Assembly (NCBI GenBank): GCA_029242325.1
Contig: JAQWUD010000028.1
Span: 1 to 64,000, forward strand
Length of the DNA: 64,000 nucleotides
Origin: Luminiphilus sp.
Lineage (GTDB): Bacteria > Pseudomonadota > Gammaproteobacteria > Pseudomonadales > Halieaceae
Reading direction: 5' to 3'
Of the stretch, positions 50,487-59,563 are shown piece after piece. The translations under genes were made by a program, and so were the position numbers. Position 1 is the first letter of the stretch. Each line of letters opens with the position of its first letter. The notes beneath the pieces are model-generated. The model made no database searches. It was not told the origin of the DNA and was given only the letters and a program-made list of their open reading frames with translations.

Positions 50487-50765
50487 ATGCCCAGTAAACA
50501 CTTCTTTCCGCTATCGTACCTGCCCCTGTTGCTCGCCCTCGGGGGGTGCGCCGCCCTCACGTCAGGGGGAGAGGATGATGCACCGACCCGTCCCGAGAAC
50601 GGTTGGCAACCTTGTGAAGGGGAGCGGCCGCGAGTGTGCACGATGATTTATGACCCCGTATGTGGACGGCGTGATGACGGCACCGTTGCCGACTATGCCT
50701 CCCCGTGCAATGCCTGCGCCGATGTCTCTGTGACGGCTTGGCATCCCCAGACCTGCGAGGAATAA
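50487..50765 (+). CDS. Kazal-like lipoprotein
   Basis: 92 residues. A lipoprotein signal ends in LALGGC with lipidated Cys21. The mature part has six cysteines, at 43, 51, 59, 74, 77 and 90, and the sequence CTMIYDPVCG. This matches the Kazal core C-X7-C with PVCG, with AC in the NAC position. It is probably anchored in the outer membrane and could inhibit secreted or host serine proteases. No data support a target. It ends 1 base before the symporter start, and that gene's GAGGA ribosome site lies in the last codons. Confidence 0.78.
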   Translation: MPSKHFFPLSYLPLLLALGGCAALTSGGEDDAPTRPENGWQPCEGERPRVCTMIYDPVCGRRDDGTVADYASPCNACADVSVTAWHPQTCEE

Positions 50766-50766
50766 C

Positions 50767-52080
50767 ATGTCACTCACTAATCGTATCTTGCTTGCCATGG
50801 TCGCGGGCATCGTCCTGGGTTCCTTGCTTGAAGGCTTTATGGGGGTCATTGATCCGGAGGGAGGCGTGTATGCCTTCATCAAAAATGGATTGATCCTCGG
50901 TGTGTTTGATGTGTTGGGGCGGGTGTTCATTGCGTCGCTGAAGTTGTTGGTCGTGCCGCTGGTCATGGTGTCGCTGATCTGCGGCATGAGCTCTCTGGGC
51001 ACAAGCAGCCGCATGGGCTCGATCGCAGGCAGAACGATCGCACTGTATTTGTTTACGACCGGTGTGGCGGTGTCGCTGGGCTTGACGGCCGCGTTATTGA
51101 TTGGCCCGGGCAAGGGTGTTGAGGCAATGACCTCAGCCGCTTTCGAGGCCAAGATCCCCCCGCCCCTGACCGACACTCTGGTGAATATCTTTCCCAGCAA
51201 TCCCTTCAAGGCAATGGCGGAAGGGCAAATGCTGCAGGTCATTGTCTTTGCCCTGCTGGTCGGATTCGCCTTGACCCGAGCGGGCGAGGCGGGCGAGCGA
51301 TTGGCGAATTGGTTCCGCGACATGGAAGTGATCGTCATGAAGATGGTCGGGATACTGATTGAGCTCGCCCCCTATGGTGTTTTTGCACTGCTGACAAAAC
51401 TGTTTGCCACTATGGGATTTGGAACAATTGTCGATCTGGCGGCGTACTTTTTTACCCTGCTCGGGGTGCTCCTGTTCCACGGCTTGGTGGTTTACAGCAG
51501 CATGCTGAGGACATTGACAGGCTTGAGCCCTCGCATCCTGCTGCAGAAAATGCGGCGTGTGTGGGCATTTGCTTTTTCTACCGCGTCATCTGGCGCTACC
51601 TTACCGATTACGTTACGCACGGTGGAGAAGCGTCTCGGTGTGAGCAAAAGCGTTGCCGGGTTCTCTATTCCTTTGGGAGCGACCATCAATATGGATGGCA
51701 CGGCGATTATGCAGGGGGTTGCAACCGTATTTATTGCTCAGGTGTACGGCATAGATCTGACTGCCGGGCAGCTCTTGATGGTGGTCCTGACGGCAACGTT
51801 GGCCTCTATTGGTACGGCAGCCGTACCGGGAGTGGGTCTGATCACGTTGGCTCTGGTATTACAGCAGGCGGGACTCCCGGTCGAGGGTGTTGCATTGATT
51901 ATTGGCGTTGATCGCTTTCTCGATATGGTCCGCACCATGGTGAATGTGACCGGCGATGCGACGGTCGCGACGATCGTGGCGCACCGGGAGGGTCAGCTCG
52001 ATCACCAGATCTATGGTGACCCGGAGGCAGACCATGATGGCGATGTCGAGGAAGCTCCCCCAGCAGGAGCCTCAGTATGA
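50767..52080 (+). CDS. Dicarboxylate/amino-acid:cation symporter (DAACS family)
   Basis: 437-residue membrane transporter of the GltP/DctA fold. The first hairpin region has AFSTASSGATLPITLR, the serine-rich HP1 loop, followed by GATINMDGTAIMQGVA, the conserved NMDG sodium and substrate motif. GTAAVPGVGLI in HP2 and DRFLDMVRTMVNVTGD in TM8 hold the substrate-binding arginine and aspartates. It imports glutamate, aspartate or C4-dicarboxylates with Na+ or H+. Its stop overlaps the MBL gene (ATGA). Confidence 0.93.
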   Translation: MSLTNRILLAMVAGIVLGSLLEGFMGVIDPEGGVYAFIKNGLILGVFDVLGRVFIASLKLLVVPLVMVSLICGMSSLGTSSRMGSIAGRTIALYLFTTGVAVSLGLTAALLIGPGKGVEAMTSAAFEAKIPPPLTDTLVNIFPSNPFKAMAEGQMLQVIVFALLVGFALTRAGEAGERLANWFRDMEVIVMKMVGILIELAPYGVFALLTKLFATMGFGTIVDLAAYFFTLLGVLLFHGLVVYSSMLRTLTGLSPRILLQKMRRVWAFAFSTASSGATLPITLRTVEKRLGVSKSVAGFSIPLGATINMDGTAIMQGVATVFIAQVYGIDLTAGQLLMVVLTATLASIGTAAVPGVGLITLALVLQQAGLPVEGVALIIGVDRFLDMVRTMVNVTGDATVATIVAHREGQLDHQIYGDPEADHDGDVEEAPPAGASV

Positions 52081-52727
52081 GTCTTAAAGTGCAAGTGGTA
52101 CCGGTAACGCCGTATCAGCAAAATTGTTCGATCATCCAGTGCGAGAGCACGGGCCTCGCGGCCATCGTGGATCCGGGTGGGGATGTCGAGCGCATCGAGG
52201 CGGCGATTACGGCCATGGACGCTACAGTAGAAAAAGTGCTACTCACGCACGGTCATCTTGATCATTGTGCCGCGGCTGATGTACTGCGTCAGAAGCTCGC
52301 TGTGCCGATGGAAGGCCCTGAGCAGGGCGACAGCTTCTGGATCGACAAGCTACCCGAGTGGTGCGAGATGGCGGGCTTTCCTCGAGCGGAACCCTTCACA
52401 CCCGATCGCTGGCTCGAGGATGGCGACACGGTGTCCGTGGGTGAGCAGACCCTCGAGGTGATTCACTGCCCCGGACACACGCCGGGGCACGTGGTGTTTT
52501 TACACCGGGAGACGCAATTGGCGTGGGTGGGTGATGTAATATTCGCCGGTTCAATCGGGCGGACAGACTTTCCCAGAGGCAATCACGAGCAATTGATCCA
52601 CTCCATTCGTGAAAAGCTCTTTCCCATCGGCGACCACATTCGCTTTGTTCCCGGGCACGGGCCTGACTCTACTTTTGGGCATGAACGTGCGAGCAACCCT
52701 TTTGTGGCCGATAAACGGTACGGCTGA
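52077..52727 (+). CDS. Metallo-beta-lactamase-fold hydrolase (glyoxalase II-like)
   Basis: 216 residues. LLTHGHLDHCA at about 59-69 carries the HXHXDH zinc motif. VIHCPGHTPGHVVF, AWVGDVIFAGSIGRTDF and FVPGHGPDSTFGHERASNPF supply the remaining ligands. Closest to the YcbL-type short glyoxalase II enzymes that hydrolyse thioesters such as S-lactoylglutathione. Translationally coupled to the symporter. Convergent with the next gene with no gap. Confidence 0.9.
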   Translation: MSLKVQVVPVTPYQQNCSIIQCESTGLAAIVDPGGDVERIEAAITAMDATVEKVLLTHGHLDHCAAADVLRQKLAVPMEGPEQGDSFWIDKLPEWCEMAGFPRAEPFTPDRWLEDGDTVSVGEQTLEVIHCPGHTPGHVVFLHRETQLAWVGDVIFAGSIGRTDFPRGNHEQLIHSIREKLFPIGDHIRFVPGHGPDSTFGHERASNPFVADKRYG

Positions 52728-54446
52728 TTAGTGGGTGGGGTAAGGCACGCCTGCAAAGACCGTCGCCGTGACCTTAATGTGCCTGAGCGCATCGCCCGAT
52801 ACCGTCAGTGGGTCTGCCTCTAGCACAACAAAATCTGCTCTCTTACCCGCGCGAATCGAGCCGATCTCGTTCTCACGCCCAATTATCCGTGCCGCGCCTG
52901 ACGTGACAGCCTCCAGTGCTGATGCACGGGAGAGCCGCTCTGTCTCGAGCCCCTTTGCTCCACTGATAGTTTTACGCTCGCTTGCTGCCCATACCAGCGT
53001 CAACGGGGACAGTGGCGCCATGGGCGCGTCTGAGTGCAGGGTGATAGGCACTCCATTGCGTTCAAGCGACCCCAAGCGGGTCATCTGTGAGGCGCGATCT
53101 GGTCCAAGCCAATCTTTCGAGTACGCCTCTGACAAAATGTAGTGGTAGTAGGGATTCACTGAGGCTTGCGCGCCGAGTTTCGCCAGCTGCGCACTTTGCT
53201 GCTCAGTGCTGTAGGCGAGATGCTCGATAGTCGCGCGGTGATCGGGGCGAGGAAAGTCTCGCTGCAGGCCCTCGACGAGATCGAGGAACCGACCGACCGC
53301 GGCGTCACCGTTGGCGTGTGCGTGCAGTTGAAAGCCTGAACGCCAAAAGACTTCAGCGTAGGCACGCAGTACGAGCTCCGGCACCATCCAGATGCCTTCG
53401 TGACCGTCGAGATAACCGGGAGGGCCCATTTGGGCCAGCCCCGAAAAAATCGCCCCATCGATCATGAGTTTGAAATGATTCCCCACCAGCACTCGCTCGT
53501 CATTGGCGGCTTGCCAACCAAGAATCTCTGCTAAGGCTTCTTCGGGTGTTTTCCCGCGGCTCAGAAAGTCGACAATGATCGGCGTCAGGATCAATCGTAC
53601 GGGCACGGGGTAGGCATGGGCTGCGGCGCGCACGCTAGCAATTTCACCAGCGGGGTTGCCGAAGATTCCGGTACCCATGTCTAGCGCTGTTGTTACCCCC
53701 GCCTGGTGCAACATGGCGAGAAAATTAAACATTCCGCCACCAAATCGCTGGGGTGAAAAGAGAAAGCCGAGTTTGGGCACCACGGCCTTGAGACCATTTT
53801 CGTAGAAGTGACCGCGCTCCCAGTTTGCGCCTTCTTCCATCTGCGCATCGGCGGCGGTGACTCCCAGCAATGCCCAGGCCGCATCATTCCCAATGAGCTC
53901 ATGAAAAGAGCGGTGCCACAGCATCACCGGTTGGTCGCCAAACCAGTCATTGAGATCCTGGCGCCAAATCTCGCCATGCCACAGGGGGTGATAGCCCCAG
54001 GTGATAAACGGTATGGTGGCGTCGGTGTGCTGGTTTACGAGTGCTTTGAGCCGCGTCCGGTAGCCTTCGGGACTGGTTTCGCCCGGAAATTCACCGGTTG
54101 GCAACGACCAATCATCGGGTGCCAAAAAAGGGAACTGCGTCAGTACGGCCGGCAGTGCAGGATGTACGTGTGGATCAATAAAGCCCGGTAACAGAATGTC
54201 GTCTGCAAACCGTCGGTCAATTCTGCCGGCACGGGCCGCCACCAGAGGTTGTAAGCTTGCCTCGGAGCCTACGGCGATAATGGACCCTCCCTCGACTGCC
54301 ACTGCGGTGGCAGTGGGCAGGGCGGGCTCCATGGTGCGAATCAATTGGGCCGTATACACCACCAATTCGGCCTGCGCGGGCAGCGCAAAGAAAGCCAGCA
54401 TTGTCAGCGCGCGACGCATCCAACCAGTTGTCAGGCGTAAAGTCAT
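52728..54446 (-). CDS. Exported amidohydrolase of the YtcJ type
   Basis: 572 residues from the ATG at 54446, with GAGGGG eight bases upstream. A signal peptide ends near PAQAEL. The metal-binding GFIDPHVHPAL is at about 88-98, further histidines lie in LHAHANGD and RATIEHLAYS, and the final metal aspartate is in TLHSDAPMAPLSP. SIRAGKRADFVVLEADP closes the composite beta domain. It is a periplasmic hydrolase acting on C-N bonds; substrate unknown. Confidence 0.88.
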   Translation of the reverse strand: MTLRLTTGWMRRALTMLAFFALPAQAELVVYTAQLIRTMEPALPTATAVAVEGGSIIAVGSEASLQPLVAARAGRIDRRFADDILLPGFIDPHVHPALPAVLTQFPFLAPDDWSLPTGEFPGETSPEGYRTRLKALVNQHTDATIPFITWGYHPLWHGEIWRQDLNDWFGDQPVMLWHRSFHELIGNDAAWALLGVTAADAQMEEGANWERGHFYENGLKAVVPKLGFLFSPQRFGGGMFNFLAMLHQAGVTTALDMGTGIFGNPAGEIASVRAAAHAYPVPVRLILTPIIVDFLSRGKTPEEALAEILGWQAANDERVLVGNHFKLMIDGAIFSGLAQMGPPGYLDGHEGIWMVPELVLRAYAEVFWRSGFQLHAHANGDAAVGRFLDLVEGLQRDFPRPDHRATIEHLAYSTEQQSAQLAKLGAQASVNPYYHYILSEAYSKDWLGPDRASQMTRLGSLERNGVPITLHSDAPMAPLSPLTLVWAASERKTISGAKGLETERLSRASALEAVTSGAARIIGRENEIGSIRAGKRADFVVLEADPLTVSGDALRHIKVTATVFAGVPYPTH

Positions 54447-54469
54447 CAAGGACCCCTCAGGCAGTAGCG

Positions 54470-55891
54470 CTAGCGGATGACTTTAACCCAATCTCCTGTG
54501 CGGGGTTCGCCGGTGGGGTAATAGCCATTGATGAGTCTGAGTTGGTTCTCCGCATCGGGTAGTTTGACGCTGCTGGCGAGCGAGGCGAAGGTCGCGCCCC
54601 TGGGCACTTGAATGTAGTGCAGGGTATGGCTGGTCCCGGTGACTTTTTCCCGTGCGGTCAGCGGGCGAAAGCTGTCGATAATCTTGCGAAAGCTATCGTC
54701 CGCCTCAGCGAGATGAGTTGCCTCGCCCTCAAAGAGAAAACGATAGCTGTGATCGATGACTGCCAGCCGCACCGACTGCTCATCGCTTGAAGCGACGCCT
54801 GTGGATCCCGTCAGTCCATATTGCGCGACCGCCTCAAGGTCGGTGACGTCGCCCTGAGCGCCCGCGAGCAGGCTGGCTTCGGCGTCCTGATTGGCGTCGA
54901 TACGCGTGAGCCCAATCGTCAGCGTTTGGCTACCATCCCCCGACGAGGCGACAATTTCCCGGCTGGTTTGTCTGACGCTCCAGCCCGGCGGGTGGGCGAA
55001 AGTGAAATTCAGTTTATTATGATAAAACCGGTCGGGTTCACTCTGAGCCGCCGCGCTGGCGCCGTACACCAATCCTTCGGTTTGGCGGCGATACTCGCCG
55101 GGCATTTCCGGATTTTCCGTCATTTCTGTGAGATCCAGTTCATTGGCGGCCTTGATCACGGTCTGTAAACGCAGGTCGTTGCGGGGGTGGCTGGCGTATA
55201 GACCATGGTAAGTCCCGGAAGGCTTGCCGCTGGCCTTTGCCTGTACGCGGCGGTACTGCTCCTGATCCTTAAGGACCCCGATGACCGATAGCATCGAGTC
55301 GACGTCATAACCGGTTTGATGCAGGTACTCGGCCCCTGCCGCGTCAGCCTCGAGTTCCATGTCTCGGCCGAATCCCGAAATGATCTCGGCTCCGTACATA
55401 CTGGCGGCGTCGTAAACATCTCCCGAGCCAGTGAGGATGTAGGCGGATACGGCGGCTACTTTGGAGGTCATCTGAGCAGTTTGTCTGCGGGAATGGTGGC
55501 TCTCTGTGATGTGCCCGATCTCATGGGCGAGTACACCCGCGAGTTCCGCTTCGGTATCGAGATACGTCAATAAGCCCCGATTCACATAAATAAAGCCCCC
55601 CGGCATGGCAAAGGCATTGATGTCTGGAGAGTCCAGTAGGGTGAAGGTAAAGCTCGGGCGCGTAATGCCGGCATCACGCAAAAGGTGCTCGCCAATGCGG
55701 CGCACGTAGGCATCTAACTCAGGGTCTTCATAAATACCGATGTTGTCGATTAGCTTCTGGTGTTCTTCGGCAACCTCTTTCGGCATCTCCACTGATTTCC
55801 CCCCCACGGTGACCGTAGACGAACTGCTCGCGCATCCAGCCAACAGGACGGCAATCAAACACAGTGAGAGTGGGGCGGGCAGTAATCGCAT
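54470..55891 (-). CDS. M48-family metalloprotease lipoprotein (BepA-like)
   Basis: 473 residues from the ATG at 55891. A lipoprotein signal ends in LLAGC. The M48 domain covers about 40-230 with zinc motif GVLAHEIGHITESHHS and a downstream glutamate in ELEADAAGAEYL. A beta-rich region and a LysM-like C-terminus (INGYYPTGEPRTGDWVKV) follow. BepA/YfgC relatives degrade misfolded outer-membrane proteins such as stalled LptD. This one lacks the TPR tail of BepA. It follows the two lipoprotein genes of the VWA operon by 9 bases and may belong to it. Confidence 0.88.
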   Translation of the reverse strand: MRLLPAPLSLCLIAVLLAGCASSSSTVTVGGKSVEMPKEVAEEHQKLIDNIGIYEDPELDAYVRRIGEHLLRDAGITRPSFTFTLLDSPDINAFAMPGGFIYVNRGLLTYLDTEAELAGVLAHEIGHITESHHSRRQTAQMTSKVAAVSAYILTGSGDVYDAASMYGAEIISGFGRDMELEADAAGAEYLHQTGYDVDSMLSVIGVLKDQEQYRRVQAKASGKPSGTYHGLYASHPRNDLRLQTVIKAANELDLTEMTENPEMPGEYRRQTEGLVYGASAAAQSEPDRFYHNKLNFTFAHPPGWSVRQTSREIVASSGDGSQTLTIGLTRIDANQDAEASLLAGAQGDVTDLEAVAQYGLTGSTGVASSDEQSVRLAVIDHSYRFLFEGEATHLAEADDSFRKIIDSFRPLTAREKVTGTSHTLHYIQVPRGATFASLASSVKLPDAENQLRLINGYYPTGEPRTGDWVKVIR

Positions 55892-55900
55892 GGGTATCAC

Positions 55901-56584
55901 TCAGTGGTGGGCAGAGAGGTATTCCAATAGTTGATCACCCAGACTATCGCAGGCGGTGCCCTGAACCGGGGCGATAATAGGGATGGGCACTACCACGGCG
56001 GGCATATAACTTTGACCGCTGGCCACCGCACTAACCTTGCCAACCTCGACTTTGTCAGTGAAGTCCCAAATAGTGGCCTCGTATTCCGATTCGGTGCCCC
56101 AGGTGCCAAACCCGAAGCAGCCTGCGACACCCGGCCCGATTCCGCAGCTCATGGAGCCGACGCTCTCGGTGTCGACCGTCTTACCGTCGATCCAGATCAT
56201 GTACTCGAGTTTCATTTCGGCAAAGCGGTCGGCTACCGGCGGCAGCTGCAACAGGTAGTCAATGGCCTTCGGTTGCATGGGCGCGGTGCGGGGTTCAAAC
56301 CAGGGATAGAACTGATTGATGAAGGCAATCTCGTGAATCACCTCGATACTCGGATCGCCACTGTGAATGTGGTCGCCAATACACTCGATAAAATCGAATT
56401 CCGTGTCGTAGTCGGGAGCATGCCGGCGGCCGAGAATGACCACACTGGACTCGCCAATGCCATCGACCGGTTCGTTATAGGTCATCTCATCCACGGTGGC
56501 ATTGACGCAGCCTCCGAGAAGGATCGCGATGACAAACAGTATCGTCCAAGTGCAAGCACGTTCGGCTGGTTGCCGCTGCATCAA
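55901..56584 (-). CDS. Uncharacterised lipoprotein downstream of the VWA operon
   Basis: 227 residues. The lipoprotein signal ends in ILLGGC near residue 26. The mature part is mixed alpha/beta with YNEPVDGIGESSVVILGRRHA, IEVIHEIAFINQFYPWFEPRTAPMQ and a glycine/cysteine-rich stretch (MSCGIGPGVAGCFGFGTWG). I do not recognise the family. The start overlaps the stop of the preceding lipoprotein gene by 4 bases, and the VWA-operon genes upstream are similarly tight, so it is probably part of that unit. Confidence 0.65.
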   Translation of the reverse strand: MMQRQPAERACTWTILFVIAILLGGCVNATVDEMTYNEPVDGIGESSVVILGRRHAPDYDTEFDFIECIGDHIHSGDPSIEVIHEIAFINQFYPWFEPRTAPMQPKAIDYLLQLPPVADRFAEMKLEYMIWIDGKTVDTESVGSMSCGIGPGVAGCFGFGTWGTESEYEATIWDFTDKVEVGKVSAVASGQSYMPAVVVPIPIIAPVQGTACDSLGDQLLEYLSAHH

Positions 56585-57501
56585 TCTCCCCCCTTGCTCG
56601 CGTCTCGCTCGGAGGGCAAGTCGGTTTCAGTCTGGGCGCTTGGTGGCGTGATGACGGAGGACGTTTTCGTAACCGTTTCATCAGCTCGTTCCTCGCGACC
56701 ACTGCTCTCAGGCAACACGCCTGCGGGTGCCTCGGGTAGGCTGTCCGTCACCGAATCGTCGGCAACGTTAGCCGGCGTTTCGTTGGCACGCTGATGGCGT
56801 GTCGGGATGGTGTTGAGCCACGATGCCACTTCGGGAGTCGCGCCAAATGTCGTCACAAAATGTGCGCCCGCATCCCGCAACGCAACAACTGCTGCCAGAT
56901 TCACCGCCTCTTCGTCGGTTTGCAGAAACGCTGTGGGCGTTTTTCCATAGGCAGTGATAGGCCAGAATGCGAGCCGCTCATCGGGACTGAAGGTCAGCGC
57001 CCCATCATCTTGCTGATGGATGGCCGAAGTATCCACCAAGCGGAATTCGTAACGCATCCAGATCTCATAGACTTTTACATTGGTATGTGTGGGGATGGTG
57101 TACTGTAGCTCGGCTATGTTCGGGATGAGCACGCCATCAATCTCTCCGCCGTGTGCCTGCAATGCTTCTGCGCTCTGTAGGTGAATCACCTGTTCGAACA
57201 TTCCGGCAAAAAGGGTATCCCAAAAGTGAACCTGTGCTTCTCCGGTTTTGACTAGCCAGTCAGAATCCGCACGTCCTTTTGCTTCATCAAAGAACTCGTG
57301 CTCAGCGAAAGCAGGTGGATAAATTACACCAAGGGTAATAGGCAGTGGCTCCAGCAGGGGTTTAGGGAAGTTCCCCTCAACGATCACCTGCTTTGAGGCG
57401 CACCCTGCGAAGAGCAGCGTGAGGCAGAGCAAAACGAGCGAACGTCTCAATCCGGACGGCTCATGGTCGAAAATCGTTGAGGCCAACGAAGCTACCCCCA
57501 T
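56581..57501 (-). CDS. Uncharacterised lipoprotein, operon partner of VWA proteins
   Basis: 306 residues from the ATG at 57501, which overlaps the upstream VWA gene by 41 bases. A TTG at 57450 gives a tidier lipoprotein signal (LRRSLVLLCLTLLFAGC) and may be the true start. The mature N-domain (ITLGVIYPPAFAEHEFF, an FWDTLFAGMFEQVIHL helix and IDGVLIPNIAELQYTIP) resembles the fold of lipoproteins that bind periplasmic partners, but I cannot name it. The last 80 residues are Pro/Ser/Thr/Glu-rich and disordered. It may dock the VWA machine to the outer membrane. Confidence 0.65.
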   Translation of the reverse strand: MGVASLASTIFDHEPSGLRRSLVLLCLTLLFAGCASKQVIVEGNFPKPLLEPLPITLGVIYPPAFAEHEFFDEAKGRADSDWLVKTGEAQVHFWDTLFAGMFEQVIHLQSAEALQAHGGEIDGVLIPNIAELQYTIPTHTNVKVYEIWMRYEFRLVDTSAIHQQDDGALTFSPDERLAFWPITAYGKTPTAFLQTDEEAVNLAAVVALRDAGAHFVTTFGATPEVASWLNTIPTRHQRANETPANVADDSVTDSLPEAPAGVLPESSGREERADETVTKTSSVITPPSAQTETDLPSERDASKGGD

Positions 57502-58459
57502 TTCTCAGGGTGAGTTCCCGCATCAGTGTAGCAAACCGAACCCCCGTCGCCTGTAACTCCGGGGGCCTGATGAACTGTACGGGAAAGCCTACTCCGTGGA
57601 TGCGCACGCGGCGCTCCCCACTCGCGGCTTCAGCATTGAGGCGGTCAACTGTTCTGACCACTTCCTGAATAGAAGGCCCTGTAAATTCATCGCCAAAGAC
57701 ATAAATCGAGATCTTCTTGCCCGGGTCATAAAAAGCTCTGACTGCGTTGGTAATGCCCTCAACGGGTGAGGAATTTGAAAACACGTTCCAATTTCTCAGG
57801 TTTTGCAGAATGAGGCTGCGTCGGGCAGGCGTGTCGGGTATCCACTCGCCGCGGTAGCGGCTGAAAAGATAGTTTCCCATATCATTGAGGACTTGAATGC
57901 CCTTTACCTCTGGATAGATATTGAGGGTAGCCTCCATCTCCAGCAACATCCGCTCCCAAGCATAAGAAAACATCGACCCCGACGTATCGATGATGAAAAT
58001 GATGTACTCGCTATCTACCGGTATGCCACCAATGAGCTGGTTTTTTTTCTGTGCGTTGCGGCCGAGCAATCGCAGCTCTTCCTCAGAAAGTTTTTGTCTG
58101 GCAATGGCGAGTTGCTCTCTGACAATGGCATTGGCGTTTTGCGAAGTACTGAGGGCATCATAATCGGATCTCGTCCGCGCCAGAGTGCCCTGCAGGATTG
58201 CGATACGTTCCTCAAAGTCTGAGACCTGCTCGCGTTTGACTTCGAGGTCGCGGTTGAGAATGGTCGTTTCGCCACGTATCTCAAACAGCTGCTCTGTCAG
58301 GTCAGCCACCACTGCTTCAGCTTCCAGAGAAGCTTCCTCAATGACCTGGGGTTGTACGGTTTTAGTAATCATGAGCAGCAGTATGATCGCGCCAAAGCCG
58401 CAACAGATCACATCCAGGAAGGACAGTGAAAATTCGGCGGGGGCGCGACGGGTTTTCAT
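57461..58459 (-). CDS. VWA protein 2 with ExbD/MotB-like membrane helix
   Basis: 332 residues. After a basic N-terminus comes SLSFLDVICCGFGAIILLLM at 11-30, a single helix with Asp16, like the proton-binding aspartate of ExbD, TolR and MotB. Residues about 40-135 form a coiled coil. A von Willebrand A domain follows, with the MIDAS start DTSGS at 158-162, the middle acidic region VFGDEFTG and a terminal GVGFPVQF strand. The N-in, C-out topology places the VWA domain in the periplasm. Paralogue of the adjacent VWA protein 1. Probably a rod and head subunit of a machine powered by the MotA-like protein of the operon; ligand unknown. Confidence 0.8.
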   Translation of the reverse strand: MKTRRAPAEFSLSFLDVICCGFGAIILLLMITKTVQPQVIEEASLEAEAVVADLTEQLFEIRGETTILNRDLEVKREQVSDFEERIAILQGTLARTRSDYDALSTSQNANAIVREQLAIARQKLSEEELRLLGRNAQKKNQLIGGIPVDSEYIIFIIDTSGSMFSYAWERMLLEMEATLNIYPEVKGIQVLNDMGNYLFSRYRGEWIPDTPARRSLILQNLRNWNVFSNSSPVEGITNAVRAFYDPGKKISIYVFGDEFTGPSIQEVVRTVDRLNAEAASGERRVRIHGVGFPVQFIRPPELQATGVRFATLMRELTLRNGGSFVGLNDFRP

Positions 58460-58468
58460 TCTGTTTCT

Positions 58469-59560
58469 CTAGGGCCAATCGGTTGATGGCGAGAGAAAAC
58501 TACCTTTAGAGGCTCGCGCCAGTTGCCAGAATTCAGAGGCGGCCATCGGGTCCCCTTCCATCGGGAAAAGGATGGTATTGACCGGTACGCCAGCGGGGAG
58601 TTGCCTAATCGCCTCACGAAATAGCTTGAGCCGCTCTTCGCCAGAGATCCTGCTACCACGAGGCGCTCGCTCGCCCTGTGTCGGGAGGCCATCTGTGAGC
58701 AGAAAAATATTATCCGGGGGTTCCGGGAATGCTGCGAGTGCCGCGAAGGCATTATGCAGGCTGGTCCCACCAGCGGGCACCTGTGCTCGTAGCGCGGTGC
58801 TGATTGCCTCGAGCTTGGGCGTGTCCGCCACTTCGAGCCACTGCCCTTCAGTGTCCTCCAGAGCAGGCCTCGCCTCGGTGCCAAAGGTGACGACCTGAAA
58901 TTGCGCATTGACGGGTAATTGGGCGGTCAGCCAGTCGACGGTATTCAGGGTTCGGGTCCATTTACCCGCTTGTTTCTGCAGCTCGGCATCCATGTTGCGC
59001 AGCCGGATCACGTTGACCAGTTGATTGGCGAGCATACTCGCAGACGTGTCGACCATGATCACGATGCGTTGCCCACCTAGGTTGAGCCCGGTCAGGTATT
59101 GCCGGTTACCTTCCCCCACAAACTCACGAGCGCTACGGCCCGCCTCGGCTTCTGCGGCTTCCTCCAGAAGACGGATCTTTTCCTCGAGCTGATTGATTTC
59201 GGCCTGCAGTTTTGCCACGACCTCACTGTCACTCACTCCCGATTCTTCGATGGAGGCGATCAACGCCTCATACTCACCGAGCTCTTCAGTAATCCGGCGA
59301 GCGAGGCCATCAGCTTCCACAATTTCCAGGTCAGCTTCATCGAGTGCGTTGCGCAGGCGCACGAGGCCCTCCTGCCCCTCGCGAATATCCTCCTCGAGCA
59401 AATCGACCTCTGAAAGCACCTCTGCGTTGACGGTTTGAAGCTCGATCTCCAGCGAGTGATCGATAATCAAAAAAACCAATACAACGGCGCCGAATCCACA
59501 GGACATGATGTCGAGGAAGCTCAGATTAAAAGTGGAGGACTGCCGATGACGACGCGCCAT
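58469..59560 (-). CDS. VWA protein 1 with ExbD/MotB-like membrane helix
   Basis: 363 residues. The N-terminal NLSFLDIMSCGFGAVVLVFL at 12-31 is nearly the same as in VWA protein 2 and carries Asp17 at the same place. A heptad-rich coiled coil covers about 45-140. The VWA domain has MIDAS DTSAS at 171-175, AGGTSLHNAFAALAAF with the metal-binding threonine, and LLTDGLPTQG with the second aspartate. The MIDAS is therefore complete. No peptidoglycan-binding OmpA motif is present. 9 bases separate it from VWA2 and 3 from the upstream gene. The two paralogues could form a heterodimer within a five-to-two stator. Confidence 0.82.
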   Translation of the reverse strand: MARRHRQSSTFNLSFLDIMSCGFGAVVLVFLIIDHSLEIELQTVNAEVLSEVDLLEEDIREGQEGLVRLRNALDEADLEIVEADGLARRITEELGEYEALIASIEESGVSDSEVVAKLQAEINQLEEKIRLLEEAAEAEAGRSAREFVGEGNRQYLTGLNLGGQRIVIMVDTSASMLANQLVNVIRLRNMDAELQKQAGKWTRTLNTVDWLTAQLPVNAQFQVVTFGTEARPALEDTEGQWLEVADTPKLEAISTALRAQVPAGGTSLHNAFAALAAFPEPPDNIFLLTDGLPTQGERAPRGSRISGEERLKLFREAIRQLPAGVPVNTILFPMEGDPMAASEFWQLARASKGSFLSPSTDWP

Positions 59561-59563
59561 AGA

